A stretch of DNA of 64,000 nt from Theionarchaea archaeon. Its GTDB lineage: Archaea > Methanobacteriota_B > Thermococci > Methanofastidiosales > SZ-28-30. Where the stretch lies: contig JACVGT010000003.1 of the NCBI GenBank assembly GCA_018992685.1, positions 124,001 through 188,000 on the forward strand, given 5' to 3'. A program made the position numbers and the translations under genes. Of this stretch, positions 25,259-33,030 are shown one piece after another (position 1 is the first letter of the stretch; each line of letters opens with the position of its first letter). The notes beneath the pieces were generated by a model. That model was not told the DNA's origin. It searched no databases and worked only from the letters and a program-made list of their open reading frames with translations.

Positions 25259-26053
25259 ATGGATATTCCACCTGCTGTGAGCCAGCTGACAGAATACTGC
25301 AAGAATGTGTACACCCAGGCAGAGAGTGTCATTCACCAATGGGGACACATCTGGAGGACCACCAGAGGTGCAGTCTGGTTCGTCAGGACCACCGGAGGTT
25401 CACAGAGAGAACAGCTGCTGGCATACGTGGCAGGGATTCTCCATGATATCGTCCGTCCCATTACTGAAGAAACCTGTCATGCACAGGCCAGCGCGGATAA
25501 AGCATTACTCGTCCTCAACGGCTACCTCGAATTCACCATATCCGAACGGGAGGAGATCTACAATGCCATAAGGGACCATAGAAGACCAGTATCCTGGAAA
25601 ACTCGTGTGCATCAGAGCGTATACTTGTCGGACAAGGTACTTGAACACATGGGTGCATACCTGGACTTCAGGGGCGCTGTGTGGGCAGGGGAGCTCTCCA
25701 GAACCGATCTTAGAGGTCTGGAACCGGTGGACGCTGTCATCACTTATTACCGGAAGGCATCGCCAAAGTTTCTGACTGGCCTTTTTCCCGACCATGTGAA
25801 GAATCTGGTGGAATATCAAGTGGAGTGGAACAGGAAATTCCTTTCTGCACTCGAGAGAGGAGAAGTATGGGCCTGCCAGATGGCAGAAACCTTCTTCAAC
25901 AAAGGCAGACAAAAACACGAATTCGAACATGCCCTGCAGTCTTTCAACCCTCACGACAGAAAGCAGCAGAAGTGGACCCATGAAATGAGGACCTACGTCA
26001 CAGGTCAAAAATTCTCTCTGTTCAAAACCCTGATAGATCACAAGAAAAACTAG
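25259..26053 (+). CDS. HD-domain hydrolase-like protein
   Basis: A 264-residue protein with an HD-type metal-site pattern: HQWGHIWRTT near residue 30, then GILHDIVRP about 40 residues later and AIRDHRRP further on. HD proteins are usually phosphohydrolases acting on nucleotides. The ATG at 25259 is chosen because a TATA (GGTTTATATG) lies about 25 bases before it. An open frame extends 49 codons upstream through that promoter and is unlikely to be translated. The substrate is unknown. Confidence 0.7.
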   Translation: MDIPPAVSQLTEYCKNVYTQAESVIHQWGHIWRTTRGAVWFVRTTGGSQREQLLAYVAGILHDIVRPITEETCHAQASADKALLVLNGYLEFTISEREEIYNAIRDHRRPVSWKTRVHQSVYLSDKVLEHMGAYLDFRGAVWAGELSRTDLRGLEPVDAVITYYRKASPKFLTGLFPDHVKNLVEYQVEWNRKFLSALERGEVWACQMAETFFNKGRQKHEFEHALQSFNPHDRKQQKWTHEMRTYVTGQKFSLFKTLIDHKKN

Positions 26054-26059
26054 GAGAAA

Positions 26060-26902
26060 TTATGTAACTACTGCACTTCCATATCCAACAATGAGACTTT
26101 TTTCTCCTGAAATATCATATGAAGTTCTGTACTCCAGAATTTTGGCGTTTTCCAGCCCCAGATTCCGACACGCAACAATCATGGCTGCAATACATCCATA
26201 CCCGCACGCAGTTGTTACACTAGCTGCTTCATGCACCTTTTCCGGAGACATCTCCTCTATCCCTCCCAGTATGTCTCCATCTGCTTTTTTCATCCACTCC
26301 AAAGGATCTTCTCTGGTGGGGAGGAACCCATAATACGAACCAAAGTGAGTCAAATCGCTGGAAGCCACAATCCCCACGTTCTTCCCGTGGACAGCTTCTG
26401 CAATCGCTATCCCCACTTCTCCAGCAGTTTCGTTATCCTGCATGGCCATACAAATCGGGACAAACCTGGTACCCCCAATATACTGGATAAAGGGGACCTG
26501 GACCTCTATTGAATGTTCCCGGGAGTGTGCTGTGGTATCATCATCCATGATATCACACAGGGCGAATATGTCTCTCGCCAGCACCTCGTCGATAGCCAAT
26601 GGTCCAAACGGACTCTCCCACGTTCCTGCAGTCACAATGGCCACACCTGATCCAATTCCAGCATGGTTGGGGCCTAAAACCACAAAGGTGTCAGGTGAAT
26701 GCTTTCTGAACTCCACATACGTATGAGCTGCTACCTGCCCTGAATATTCATATCCTGCATGTGGAGCGAGCCCTCCCATCACAGAGGGCGTTCCGGGTTC
26801 AGGCAGTCCTCCAAGTGAGGAGAAGAAGGTGTCCAACGTTTCGCGCAATCGAGATTCAGAACCAGGGTAAAATCCGCCAGCTGCAACAGGTCTTCTAATC
26901 AT
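26060..26902 (-). CDS. amrB: MEMO family protein (AmmeMemoRadiSam system protein B)
   Basis: A 280-residue MEMO1-like protein. RPVAAGGFYPGSESRLRETL at the N-terminus, GGLAPHAGYEYSGQVA, VVLGPNHAG, HSIEVQVPFIQY and SSDLTHFG contain the conserved His/Asp cluster that resembles extradiol dioxygenase metal sites. MEMO genes next to uS2 and mevalonate kinase are a common archaeal arrangement. Its biochemical role is unsettled. A leftward TATA (TTATTTAAAG, 26923-26932) lies about 25 bases upstream of the ATG. Confidence 0.9.
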   Translation of the reverse strand: MIRRPVAAGGFYPGSESRLRETLDTFFSSLGGLPEPGTPSVMGGLAPHAGYEYSGQVAAHTYVEFRKHSPDTFVVLGPNHAGIGSGVAIVTAGTWESPFGPLAIDEVLARDIFALCDIMDDDTTAHSREHSIEVQVPFIQYIGGTRFVPICMAMQDNETAGEVGIAIAEAVHGKNVGIVASSDLTHFGSYYGFLPTREDPLEWMKKADGDILGGIEEMSPEKVHEAASVTTACGYGCIAAMIVACRNLGLENAKILEYRTSYDISGEKSLIVGYGSAVVT

Positions 26903-26999
26903 GGAGTATTGTGCTCAGAAGTCTTTAAATAATTATCCATCTGCACATGCGAATGAACCATGCGTCTCTCTTCAACCCAAAGAAGGCACCTGTTTCCTC

Positions 27000-27596
27000 C
27001 TATTCCTTTGTTTCGAAATCTTCTAGAGGAGGCATTTCTGAGTCGTCCTTTAAGGTTCCGTTGGCCTTTAACATCTCCCGAGCCAGCAACCAGTACACCA
27101 GGGTCAGTGCTTTTTTTCCTTTGTTGTTCGTGGGAATGACAATATCCACATTGGTCAGCATGTTCTCTGAGTCACACAGAGCCACCACGGGAATGCCTAC
27201 GGTGGTTGCTTCTTTCAAAGCCTGGTAGTCTGCTCTGGGGTCAGTGACAATCAGTACATCAGGCTCCACAAAGTGATCACAGTTGGGATTGGTCAGACTC
27301 CCTGGGATAAAGCGTCCTGCCACTGCTTTCGCCCCCGTCCATTTGGCAAACATCTCCACTGGTTTCATTCCGTATTGTCTGTTGGAAACCACCAGAATCT
27401 GAGGGGGGTTGAATTTGGCCAGGAACTTACCTATTTGACCAATTCGAGTATCAGTGGTCTTCACGTCCAGGACGTACAGACCGTCCTGTCTGACCCGATA
27501 GATGTATCTTTCCATGTGTCGATTCTTCTGTTGTGTACCAATATGAATGCCTGATGCAAGGTATTGATCCAACGAGATGAGGAGTTCTTCGTCCAT
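27000..27596 (-). CDS. rps2: 30S ribosomal protein uS2
   Basis: A 198-residue small-subunit ribosomal protein. [50 protein letters not shown] and [14 protein letters not shown] are hallmark archaeal S2 segments. The ATG at 27596 follows AAAGGTGA. It is the last gene of the ribosomal block, just after the tRNA-Pro gene. Confidence 0.95.
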   Translation of the reverse strand: MDEELLISLDQYLASGIHIGTQQKNRHMERYIYRVRQDGLYVLDVKTTDTRIGQIGKFLAKFNPPQILVVSNRQYGMKPVEMFAKWTGAKAVAGRFIPGSLTNPNCDHFVEPDVLIVTDPRADYQALKEATTVGIPVVALCDSENMLTNVDIVIPTNNKGKKALTLVYWLLAREMLKANGTLKDDSEMPPLEDFETKE

Positions 27597-27624
27597 AATT
27601 TCACCTTTTGCAAACATGAGGGAA

Positions 27625-27725
27625 TGGGGCCGCCGAGATTTGAACTCGGGTATCCAGCATTTTGGTCACAGATTCTATCTGTAAACCCCAAGCTGAGAGG
27701 ATGGACCAAGCTACCCTACGGCCCC
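27625..27725 (-). tRNA. tRNA-Pro(GGG) with a 26-base intron
   Basis: The acceptor stem GGGGCCG pairs perfectly with CGGCCCC followed by A73, and no CCA is encoded. The T arm is CCGAG-TTCAAAT-CTCGG. The anticodon stem TCAGC pairs with GCTGG around the loop TTGGGGT, giving anticodon GGG. The intron (27660-27685) lies after the base 3' of the anticodon. It folds as a full bulge-helix-bulge: 4-bp helix TTGG/CCAA, 3-base bulges GGT and AAT, then an 8-bp stem TTACAGAT/ATCTGTGA. It sits inside the ribosomal/RNA-polymerase block. Confidence 0.93.
27660..27685 (-). other. tRNA-Pro intron (bulge-helix-bulge)
   Basis: 26 bases removed between positions 37 and 38, with predicted cuts inside two 3-base bulges as used by the archaeal tRNA-splicing endonuclease. 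Confidence 0.8.
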
Positions 27726-27735
27726 ATTTCACGAG

Positions 27736-27936
27736 TTACCCGTGAGTTTCATACTTGAGGATTTCATCCTGAAGATCCACATGAGTGAGCATCATGCGTC
27801 TGCAGCAGTACCGCTCCAGGCCCAGATCATCCATAATCTGTTTGGGAGGCTCTCCCTGGGACACCCTGCGTGAAAACTCCTCCCACAAATGACCAATGGG
27901 TTTCCCACAGGTAAAGCAACGGACAGGAATGATCAT
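27736..27936 (-). CDS. rpoN: DNA-directed RNA polymerase subunit N (Rpb10)
   Basis: A 66-residue zinc-binding subunit. It starts [21 protein letters not shown] and carries [14 protein letters not shown], giving the CxxC...CC zinc site of Rpb10. The start at 27936 lies five bases before the end of the uS9 gene on the same strand. The tRNA-Pro gene follows it. Confidence 0.95.
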   Translation of the reverse strand: MIIPVRCFTCGKPIGHLWEEFSRRVSQGEPPKQIMDDLGLERYCCRRMMLTHVDLQDEILKYETHG

Positions 27937-27940
27937 TGAA

Positions 27941-28345
27941 TCACCGGTACGACTTCTGCTTCTTTGCCCTGGGCCCTTTGCTGGAGGCATTGGGCTTGTG
28001 GGGTTCTGTTCTCCTGAAATCCCCTTTCAGCATGGTTCTATCATAGTCCAGGTAGATTTCCCGCAGGTCCACGTCCTGGGTCCACTTGACCAGTCCTCTG
28101 GCAACAGCCATGCGCACTGCATCTGCCTGTCCCATGAATCCGCCGCCTTTTGCATCAATGTTGATATCCACTTTGTCAGGAATGTCACCTGCTAGAATGA
28201 GAGGCTCCATAATCTTCAGTCTGGCTATTTCTGGCTTCACCAGAGGCAGGGGGACATTGTTTATGCGCACCCTTCCCTTCCCTTCTTTGAGAACAGCCCT
28301 AGCAATAGCTTCTTTGCGCTTGCCTGTGGATTGCACGATCTTCAT
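27941..28345 (-). CDS. rps9: 30S ribosomal protein uS9
   Basis: A 134-residue ribosomal protein. [40 protein letters not shown] and the basic tail ending [10 protein letters not shown] are diagnostic. The C-terminal tail reaches the P-site tRNA in ribosome structures. Its start overlaps the uL13 stop by 4 bases. Confidence 0.96.
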   Translation of the reverse strand: MKIVQSTGKRKEAIARAVLKEGKGRVRINNVPLPLVKPEIARLKIMEPLILAGDIPDKVDINIDAKGGGFMGQADAVRMAVARGLVKWTQDVDLREIYLDYDRTMLKGDFRRTEPHKPNASSKGPRAKKQKSYR

Positions 28346-28764
28346 TTGCTCACCTCGTATCCCAGAAAGTGGGATATTTCACCTATTGTAACAAAGCTGG
28401 AGGTTCTCTCCAAGATGCTATCAATGGGTACTTCATCTGTCTTTTTATACTTTTCCGGTACTCCAGTGAAAACCTGCAGGTTTTTCAGAGCCTTTCTTCC
28501 CCGTATCCTGCGAGAAGGAAGCATTCCTTTGATGGCCCGCCGTACGATGCCTTCAGGAGTCCGGGGGAAGTGGGGACCTCTCCAGGGGTTGGCAATATCT
28601 GCCCGGTCAACTCGCTGCTTGTATCTACGAAAGACATAGTCCTTGCTCCCTACTATGACTGCTTTCTCTGCTTTGACGATGGTGACTTCTTCTCCTTCCA
28701 GCAGTTTCTTTGCCACAAAGGACGCCATTCTTCCAAGAATCAGGTTCTCTGCATTGATGATCAT
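28342..28764 (-). CDS. rpl13: 50S ribosomal protein uL13
   Basis: A 140-residue ribosomal protein. [19 protein letters not shown] at the N-terminus, [20 protein letters not shown] in the centre and [15 protein letters not shown] near the end are family motifs. It follows eL18 with a 4-base gap. Confidence 0.96.
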   Translation of the reverse strand: MIINAENLILGRMASFVAKKLLEGEEVTIVKAEKAVIVGSKDYVFRRYKQRVDRADIANPWRGPHFPRTPEGIVRRAIKGMLPSRRIRGRKALKNLQVFTGVPEKYKKTDEVPIDSILERTSSFVTIGEISHFLGYEVSK

Positions 28765-28768
28765 AGTA

Positions 28769-29128
28769 TCACTCCAGAATCCTAACTCCCCTCCCCTGGG
28801 GGTTCTCTTTCAATAGTTCCGGTATGGTCAACGTTCTTCCTCTTGCATTGATCTGTTCTCGTGCACTCTGAGAAAAGGCAAATGCAGAAACAATCACTGC
28901 GTGATCCAGAACACCAGCTCCCAGGACTTTTCCAGGGACAATTACTGTTTCTCCTTCCTTGGTATGTCTGTTGATCTTGGAAAGGTTAACTTCCGCTTTA
29001 TGTCGGGTAGGTCTTGATAATCGTTTTGAAATATCAACCCATAGAGGAACATTATTCTGATATCCCTCTGCCTTCAGTAGCTTTATTAGTGATACGAGGT
29101 TGGGATTTGTCTTTTGAATCTTCTTCAT
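28769..29128 (-). CDS. rpl18e: 50S ribosomal protein eL18
   Basis: A 119-residue archaeal/eukaryotic-type ribosomal protein. MKKIQKTNPNLVSLIKLLK and VIVPGKVLGAGVLDHAVIVS are typical. The ATG at 29128 has AAGGTGAG before it. It is the first gene of the ribosomal block. Confidence 0.93.
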   Translation of the reverse strand: MKKIQKTNPNLVSLIKLLKAEGYQNNVPLWVDISKRLSRPTRHKAEVNLSKINRHTKEGETVIVPGKVLGAGVLDHAVIVSAFAFSQSAREQINARGRTLTIPELLKENPQGRGVRILE

Positions 29129-29190
29129 GTACTCACCTTCTGAACTCTTTCGCATTTCTGCTCGCTCAGACAGTCTTGTGAGTATTGTTG

Positions 29191-29200
29191 CTTTTATAAA
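29191..29200 (-). promoter_or_regulatory. TATA box of the ribosomal block
   Basis: On the minus strand TTTATAAAAG lies about 65 bases before the eL18 ATG. It drives eL18-uL13-uS9-RpoN and possibly the tRNA and uS2. Confidence 0.55.
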
Positions 29201-29404
29201 GCTTTTGGTTATAACTGGGTCCAGTGGAGGATTGAAATCCTTTTATTCCAGGATCACAGGCTCTTCCCCCGGATGAGGTGTGCTGGATTATTCTTGTCTG
29301 AAATCCAGTGGATACCTGAGGATACCCTGTATTGAATTATAGTGTGCTTTCGTCAGTTGTGTAAATTGAATCTGCTTGTGGCTGAATTCCGGTTTTAAGC
29401 GGGG

Positions 29405-30085
29405 TTAGGAATCAGATACTGCCTTGAGAACTTCATCTGTGAATCTGTCTTCGGGGAGGGCACCCTCAAAGCTGGCAGTTTCATTGATAACAATTTTGGG
29501 GACTGCCATCACATGGTATTTCTGGGCAAGATGAGGGAATTCCACAGATTCCACCATGGCTGCCGTAATATGATCCGATTCCACTGCAAGTTGATGGGCA
29601 GTGCTGACGGCCTGCGAACAATAGGGACAGGTCAGTGTGGTAAAAACTTGGATTGAAACATCCTTGGTTATCCCTTTGATCTTCTCTTTGGTGGTGTCCT
29701 TCAGGCGTGTCGTGCCCTGAGACACAGCCAAAATGGCCAGTATCAGCGGCGTGAACTCATACCCTGAGGGTATGCCATAGAACCTGACTCCGGGATCAAT
29801 GTGCCTTCCGTCTTCAGTCCTTATTACAGCAATGGCAGGAATCTTATCAATGGAATATTCCTGTGCCTTCTGGGCATCTTTCTGAAAATCGTTAATTTCA
29901 AGGCTAATTTTCGGGGATAGCTGGGCCACTTCTGTGAGAATGGTACGGGTTTCTTTGCAGAACTGACATTCTGTCTCCTGAGTAAAAAAAACCAGAGTTA
30001 CTGGATTCTGTAAGGCTTCAAAATGCTTCTGTATCTGGATTTTGTCTTTCTCCTTGAGGAATTCCTGTTGTTCCTTTTCTGGCAT
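29405..30085 (-). CDS. Protein disulfide oxidoreductase (two thioredoxin folds)
   Basis: A 226-residue PDO-type redox protein with two thioredoxin-like units, each with a redox Cys pair: CQFC near residue 38 and CPYC near residue 152. The length equals hyperthermophile PDO proteins. It swaps thiols and disulfides in the cytoplasm and may accept electrons from a thioredoxin-reductase-type system. It lies next to ferredoxin-thioredoxin reductase and glutaredoxin genes on the same strand. Confidence 0.88.
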   Translation of the reverse strand: MPEKEQQEFLKEKDKIQIQKHFEALQNPVTLVFFTQETECQFCKETRTILTEVAQLSPKISLEINDFQKDAQKAQEYSIDKIPAIAVIRTEDGRHIDPGVRFYGIPSGYEFTPLILAILAVSQGTTRLKDTTKEKIKGITKDVSIQVFTTLTCPYCSQAVSTAHQLAVESDHITAAMVESVEFPHLAQKYHVMAVPKIVINETASFEGALPEDRFTDEVLKAVSDS

Positions 30086-30159
30086 GGGCTCACCGTCTAA
30101 CAGGTAGGAAAGAACAAATATATACCTTTGGACTCTTAGACCTTCGAGTTGAATACGCG

Positions 30160-30657
30160 CTACATGAACCGCTCAAATCGTTCTTTCTTCGCCTTGCAGA
30201 TGGGACATACCTCAGGGGGCTCATTCCGTGCACACAGGTATCCGCACACCCGGCATCTCCACACAGGCAGTGTCAGACTGTTTTTATGGTTCAGCTCTTG
30301 GATCCTCTCCCCGGGCGAGGGACGCCGCTCGGGTATGGGAGCCACCTTCTGCTCACCCCTGACCACAGCCTTTGACACATACAGTCCACAGTAGCAGGTA
30401 CCATAGTCTGTTAAATCTCTGTCCCGGTAGTCGCAGGGACATATTATGTCCAGATCATCACGGTAATTCCCGGAGGCCAGTCGGCAGGGGCAGGCCCCAT
30501 ACCCGTACCTCTTTTCGTTGACCAGTAATCCTTGTACCAGTTCCATGGTGACCTCAGTTTCGGGATTCAAGTCGTATCCTCCCTGCCCTGCTTCTCTGCC
30601 CAGTCTCTGGTATAAATCTTCAACCTCTTTTTCAGTCACGGTGGTGTCTCCATTCAT
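30160..30657 (-). CDS. Ferredoxin-thioredoxin reductase catalytic chain fused to rubredoxin
   Basis: A 165-residue fusion. Residues about 1-110 match the FTR catalytic subunit: [22 protein letters not shown] and [11 protein letters not shown] hold the [4Fe-4S] cluster and the active-site disulfide. Residues about 130-165 form a rubredoxin-like iron site (WRCRVCGY and EVCPICKA). FTR passes ferredoxin electrons to thioredoxin-type proteins. The fused rubredoxin may be the electron inlet. Neighbours are the PDO and a glutaredoxin. Confidence 0.88.
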   Translation of the reverse strand: MNGDTTVTEKEVEDLYQRLGREAGQGGYDLNPETEVTMELVQGLLVNEKRYGYGACPCRLASGNYRDDLDIICPCDYRDRDLTDYGTCYCGLYVSKAVVRGEQKVAPIPERRPSPGERIQELNHKNSLTLPVWRCRVCGYLCARNEPPEVCPICKAKKERFERFM

Positions 30658-30669
30658 GGAACTATCTCC

Positions 30670-30951
30670 CTATTTCAAAACCTCCTTGATATCATCTTCC
30701 TTGTACCCTACAATGCACGTTTCATTATTGATTACCAGCGTGGGAAATGAGCACTTGGGATTCCACTGCTTTATTTCATCCATCACGCCTTCTCTTTCTT
30801 CACCATGAAGTAGATCTGCATCCACGTAGTAGTATTCCACGTGTAGGTCATTGAGGAGTTTCTTGGTCTTCTTGCACCAAACACAGGTACTCAAAGCATA
30901 GAGCAGCACCTGGCCCTTGTTGTCTCCTTCTACATGGTTCATCTTGGTCAT
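30670..30951 (-). CDS. Glutaredoxin-family protein
   Basis: A 93-residue glutaredoxin-like protein with active site STCVWCKKTKKLL, cis-Pro region CSFPTLVINN and a GYKEDDIKEVL end. The ATG at 30951 is chosen; upstream codons in the same frame look non-coding. It lies 12 bases before the FTR-rubredoxin gene and probably receives electrons from it. Confidence 0.85.
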   Translation of the reverse strand: MTKMNHVEGDNKGQVLLYALSTCVWCKKTKKLLNDLHVEYYYVDADLLHGEEREGVMDEIKQWNPKCSFPTLVINNETCIVGYKEDDIKEVLK

Positions 30952-31086
30952 GGCCACACCTCTCTTTATGGTATGTACACCTACACAGATAAAGTCTTCC
31001 CGTAATTCCAGATCTACCCTCTCCAAGTCCGAGGGAGTATTCTTCCAGGTTCTCGATGCATGCAATACCACTACCCGAGGAACCAC

Positions 31087-32568
31087 TCACGTGCTGGCTC
31101 CTGGGCTCCTTCTTGATAGTACTGTTATGAGGTCTCTTTTCTGTTCCGGCTCTACAATGTCCAAATCCACACCAACTGTTTTGTCATCAAGAACAAGTTC
31201 GATCCTGGATTTCCAGGGCAGAAATTTGGTATCAAGAACTTCATCCCATGCAATGATTTGAGGATAGAAAAATGAAAACAAGATAACTTTTTCTTCTGTG
31301 ACACGGACAGAGGGGGTTTCTCTGTACCAAAAAAAGGCCAAGAGGGAAATAGTATACGGCAGCAGTGAGATGAACCATGAATAATCCCTGTAGTGACAAA
31401 AATCATGGAATCCCAAACATGCATAACTTGCAGCACATACCAAGACAACTGCAGAAGCGTAGGAACCCCGTTTAAAATCCCTGCCTTTTCCGGGAGAGAG
31501 TGAATCACGGAGGGACCACTTCTTTACTGCGAAGAAGGAACCGATAAGAGCTGCCATGAGCATCCCCCCATAGAGACAGTCAAAGAAGAACGGCATCTTC
31601 AGAATTAAAGGAAGTGGTGCGGCAGGAACTGTGGAGATATACCTGCCATGAATATCAGAGCTCTCGTCTTCTTTTGCTTCCATCCATACTACAAGATCGC
31701 CATAGACTGCTGGAGATGACTCCCAATCGAGACCCGTTGCAATCCGCAACTCTTCATTCGTTTTCAGGTCTTGTCCACAGATTTCTTGGCCTCCTCCTGT
31801 ATTCGAATACTCCAGCCACACCAGTGTGTCTCCGTGGACTGTAAGAGAGTATTTCCGGGAGCGAAATGACGGGATTTCTGACTTCTTTTGAGTCTCGAGG
31901 TTGTAGGAATACAGATTGGATGAACCAGCCCAGAAAATGTCATCACCATCTATCACGGGATATCCAGAGATATCTGAATTCTCCGTGATGCAGAATTCTC
32001 TGGTTGTGGCCAGATCACATGCATAGATTCCAGATTTGTTTCTCCTTTCACACCACACAATGTAAGAATCGAATGTTACTGGGTAGTATTGATCATGAGG
32101 GCCTGCCGCAACTTCCAATTCTTTTCCTGTTGAGAGATTGTATGCATAGATGTTCCAGGTTCCACTCCTGCTATCTTCCCACACCACGAAGGTCTGGCCA
32201 AGAGCAGGATTTCGCTGATCCTGAACGTCTGTTGTAATCTGAAACTCCTTCTTGGTTTTGATGTTGTAGCCGTAGATGTCTTTGTTGTTGTTCCTTTTGT
32301 CTAGCCAGACCACCAAATCCCCATAAATACAGGGAGATTCCTGGTCACTGAGGTCAGATGTGATCTGGAATTCTTCTCCTGTAGAAAGGTCATACCCGAA
32401 GATGTCCCAGTTCCCATTTCTATTGTCCGCCCATACGATAGTCTCTTCATAAAGCGCGGGGTCCTTCTGGTAATACAAGTCAGATGTTATGGCAATCTCG
32501 TTCCCAGTCTGAGCAGGAAAGATCAGGAAGACTATGGACACAGCTGCAGCCAACATGTTCATTTTCAT
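31087..32568 (-). CDS. TolB-like beta-propeller membrane protein with PH-like tail
   Basis: A 493-residue protein. It begins MKMNMLAAAVSIVFLIFPAQ (signal peptide), then carries seven or so 42-45-residue blades (for example ITSDLYYQKDPALYEETIVW, then WADNRNGNWDIFGYDLSTG) of the TolB/DPP6 propeller type. About four membrane segments follow in residues 325-430, and the C-terminus (VRVTEEKVILFSFFYPQIIAW...) resembles a small bacterial-type PH domain. The ATG at 32568 is preferred because a minus-strand TATA (GTTATATA, 32593-32600) is 25-30 bases upstream. Function unknown. Confidence 0.7.
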   Translation of the reverse strand: MKMNMLAAAVSIVFLIFPAQTGNEIAITSDLYYQKDPALYEETIVWADNRNGNWDIFGYDLSTGEEFQITSDLSDQESPCIYGDLVVWLDKRNNNKDIYGYNIKTKKEFQITTDVQDQRNPALGQTFVVWEDSRSGTWNIYAYNLSTGKELEVAAGPHDQYYPVTFDSYIVWCERRNKSGIYACDLATTREFCITENSDISGYPVIDGDDIFWAGSSNLYSYNLETQKKSEIPSFRSRKYSLTVHGDTLVWLEYSNTGGGQEICGQDLKTNEELRIATGLDWESSPAVYGDLVVWMEAKEDESSDIHGRYISTVPAAPLPLILKMPFFFDCLYGGMLMAALIGSFFAVKKWSLRDSLSPGKGRDFKRGSYASAVVLVCAASYACLGFHDFCHYRDYSWFISLLPYTISLLAFFWYRETPSVRVTEEKVILFSFFYPQIIAWDEVLDTKFLPWKSRIELVLDDKTVGVDLDIVEPEQKRDLITVLSRRSPGAST

Positions 32569-33030
32569 TGTACTCTGCCATGGTCTAGGAAGTATATAAC
32601 ACTTATCGTGTACATATATGCATATATAGCTTCGATAGCGCAAGGACTGATTCTTGACGGAAGAGGAATGACGTTCTCCAAAACCCATTATACTCTCAGA
32701 TCAGGATGCTCGTCCTAGACAAGGAGAGGAGTAACGTATGTCATGGCAACGACATACTCTGAACCTCGACCATGCCAGACACCAACGTGTATGAGCTGAC
32801 AGGATCCTTTTCTGGGCAGGAATCGAGACCGGGTCATGGGCCGGGACTTCAACCAAAAGGGTGGTGAGTTGATGATTTTCTTTTTAATTCTCCCAAAACA
32901 TCATTCTGCGGATTTTCAGGACCATGTGGCACAGGCAAGGCAACTACCACCACACTGACCCCAGAATTGATGCATCCTTCAACATTTCCAAATAGAAAAG
33001 CATATAAACTTCTGTGATACAAAAAAAGAG
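32569..33030. other. Divergent region between two exported-protein genes
   Basis: Contains the leftward TATA at 32593-32600, the rightward TATA CATATAAA at 33001-33008 and the palindrome at 32736-32757. An open frame extends the leftward gene to 32688, but it crosses the promoter. Nothing else is recognised. Confidence 0.4.
32736..32757. promoter_or_regulatory. Palindrome GTATGTC-N8-GACATAC
   Basis: A perfect 7-bp inverted repeat with an 8-base spacer between two divergently read exported-protein genes. It could be an operator. It is about 170 bases from the leftward start codon and 275 from the rightward. Confidence 0.4.

Noticed and set aside
27461-27758. Open frames crossing the tRNA-Pro gene
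   Set aside because: They run through a clearly structured tRNA gene and its intron.
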